53,011 nt of DNA. It comes from UBA12202 sp049595035 (GTDB lineage: Bacteria > Pseudomonadota > Alphaproteobacteria > Puniceispirillales > UBA1172). Positions within the stretch are counted from its first letter, which is position 1, and every line of letters begins with the position of its first letter. The stretch is taken from NCBI GenBank assembly GCA_049595035.1, contig JBMYKD010000014.1, positions 1-53,011 of the forward strand. The letters are read 5' to 3'. Positions 52,741 through 53,011 of the stretch are shown here, in pieces. Below the pieces are notes generated by a model. It worked only from the letters and a program-made list of their open reading frames with translations. It had not been told where the DNA came from and searched no databases. The position numbers and the translations under genes were made by a program.

Positions 52741-53011
52741 TGTTGTCATCTTTACGCCTTACCACCATGGTTTTAGCCGGTTTTATCATCACTTCAGCGC
52801 ATGCTGATATTCCCCTTCCCACCATAGAAAATATGTCTAAAAGCGCAGGTATTCAAAGCCATGTCCAATTGGTATCCAGCGCAAGCGCGATTGCTAGTAG
52901 CAACAAAACCATTAACTTCATTTGTAAGAGAAAGCCTAAGCCGGATATTTATAAAAAGCTGGAAAAGGCGAATATGAAAAAGCTGGAAAAAAGCTTTGGC
53001 ATGTCAGTCGC
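52741..53011 (+). CDS. Exported protein, N-terminal part only (runs off the window)
   Basis: Ninety residues are visible with no stop. A signal peptide (about 1-23, ending 'ITSAHA') precedes 'DIPLPTIENMSKSAGIQSHV' and a lysine-rich helix ('KPDIYKKLEKANMKKLEK'). GAGGA lies nine bases before the ATG. It follows the previous gene by 74 AT-rich bases and probably continues block C. Function unknown. Confidence 0.6.

Noticed and set aside
36955..53011. Zorya-type phage defence (MotA/MotB-like ZorAB)
   Set aside because: The MotA-like protein has no long cytoplasmic tail, the partner lacks a peptidoglycan-binding domain, and no helicase or nuclease gene is present.
36955..53011. Tol-Pal, T6SS, flagellar or curli locus
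   Set aside because: No Pal, TolB, VipA/B, Hcp, flagellar rod/hook or curlin gene is seen; only isolated similarities exist.
1..53011. Apparent excess of GATC-containing words such as CTGATC
   Set aside because: It seemed frequent by eye, partly through recurring codons; without counting it against a background model it is not a claim.

Overview
The window looks like chromosomal DNA of an alphaproteobacterium, most likely a marine heterotroph. The evidence is PstA and PstC with long N-terminal extensions, an FAD/GcvT demethylating dehydrogenase, betaine-type ABC transport, an Atm1-type exporter and generally moderate GC with an AT-rich left edge. A relative of the SAR116 group would fit, but that is inference because there is no rRNA or other phylogenetic marker here.

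Left edge (1-1107): AT-rich and nearly gene-free, with the remnant of a LysR-type regulator and an 84-base sequence that can be folded as a degenerate tRNA ending in CCA. From 1108 to 7603 there are mixed metabolic genes: a photolyase/cryptochrome-like flavoprotein, a tartrate/D-malate dehydrogenase translationally coupled to a haloacetate dehalogenase-like hydrolase, an Atm1-type ABC exporter, a fumarylacetoacetate-hydrolase family enzyme and a truncated cytochrome c.

7775-16850 is a catabolic island: a Rieske oxygenase and an RpiR regulator diverge from an FAD/GcvT dehydrogenase, a zinc-less alcohol dehydrogenase, two enolase-superfamily enzymes and a class III aminotransferase. Together they look like a pathway for an N-methylated amino acid or betaine. 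16861-24109 is the phosphate regulon (phoR, phoB, pstSCAB, phoU), with Pho boxes before pstS and phoB and a hairpin after pstS. 24194-28532 holds a metallo-beta-lactamase-fold hydrolase, a YczE-type membrane protein, an ABC-F ATPase and a phytanoyl-CoA dioxygenase family protein. 28687-36778 is one long leftward group: an FAD oxidoreductase, a ProXWV-type betaine importer (with a strong terminator after proX), an M19 dipeptidase-like protein and two poorly known proteins.

36955 to the right end is the most unusual part. At least 18 genes in three blocks (rightward 36955-41107, leftward 47891-41135, rightward 48039 to the edge) encode almost only envelope proteins. They include a lipoprotein, a four-helix MotA/ExbB-like protein, an ExbD/MotB-like single-span protein, a TonB-like proline-rich protein, a lytic transglycosylase, a membrane-anchored protein with a Lon(S16)-like domain, a FlgT/CsgG-like protein and several exported proteins I do not recognise. 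The combination suggests an undescribed, ion-gradient-powered, envelope-spanning machine. No CRISPR array, insertion sequence, rRNA or ordinary tRNA gene was seen.
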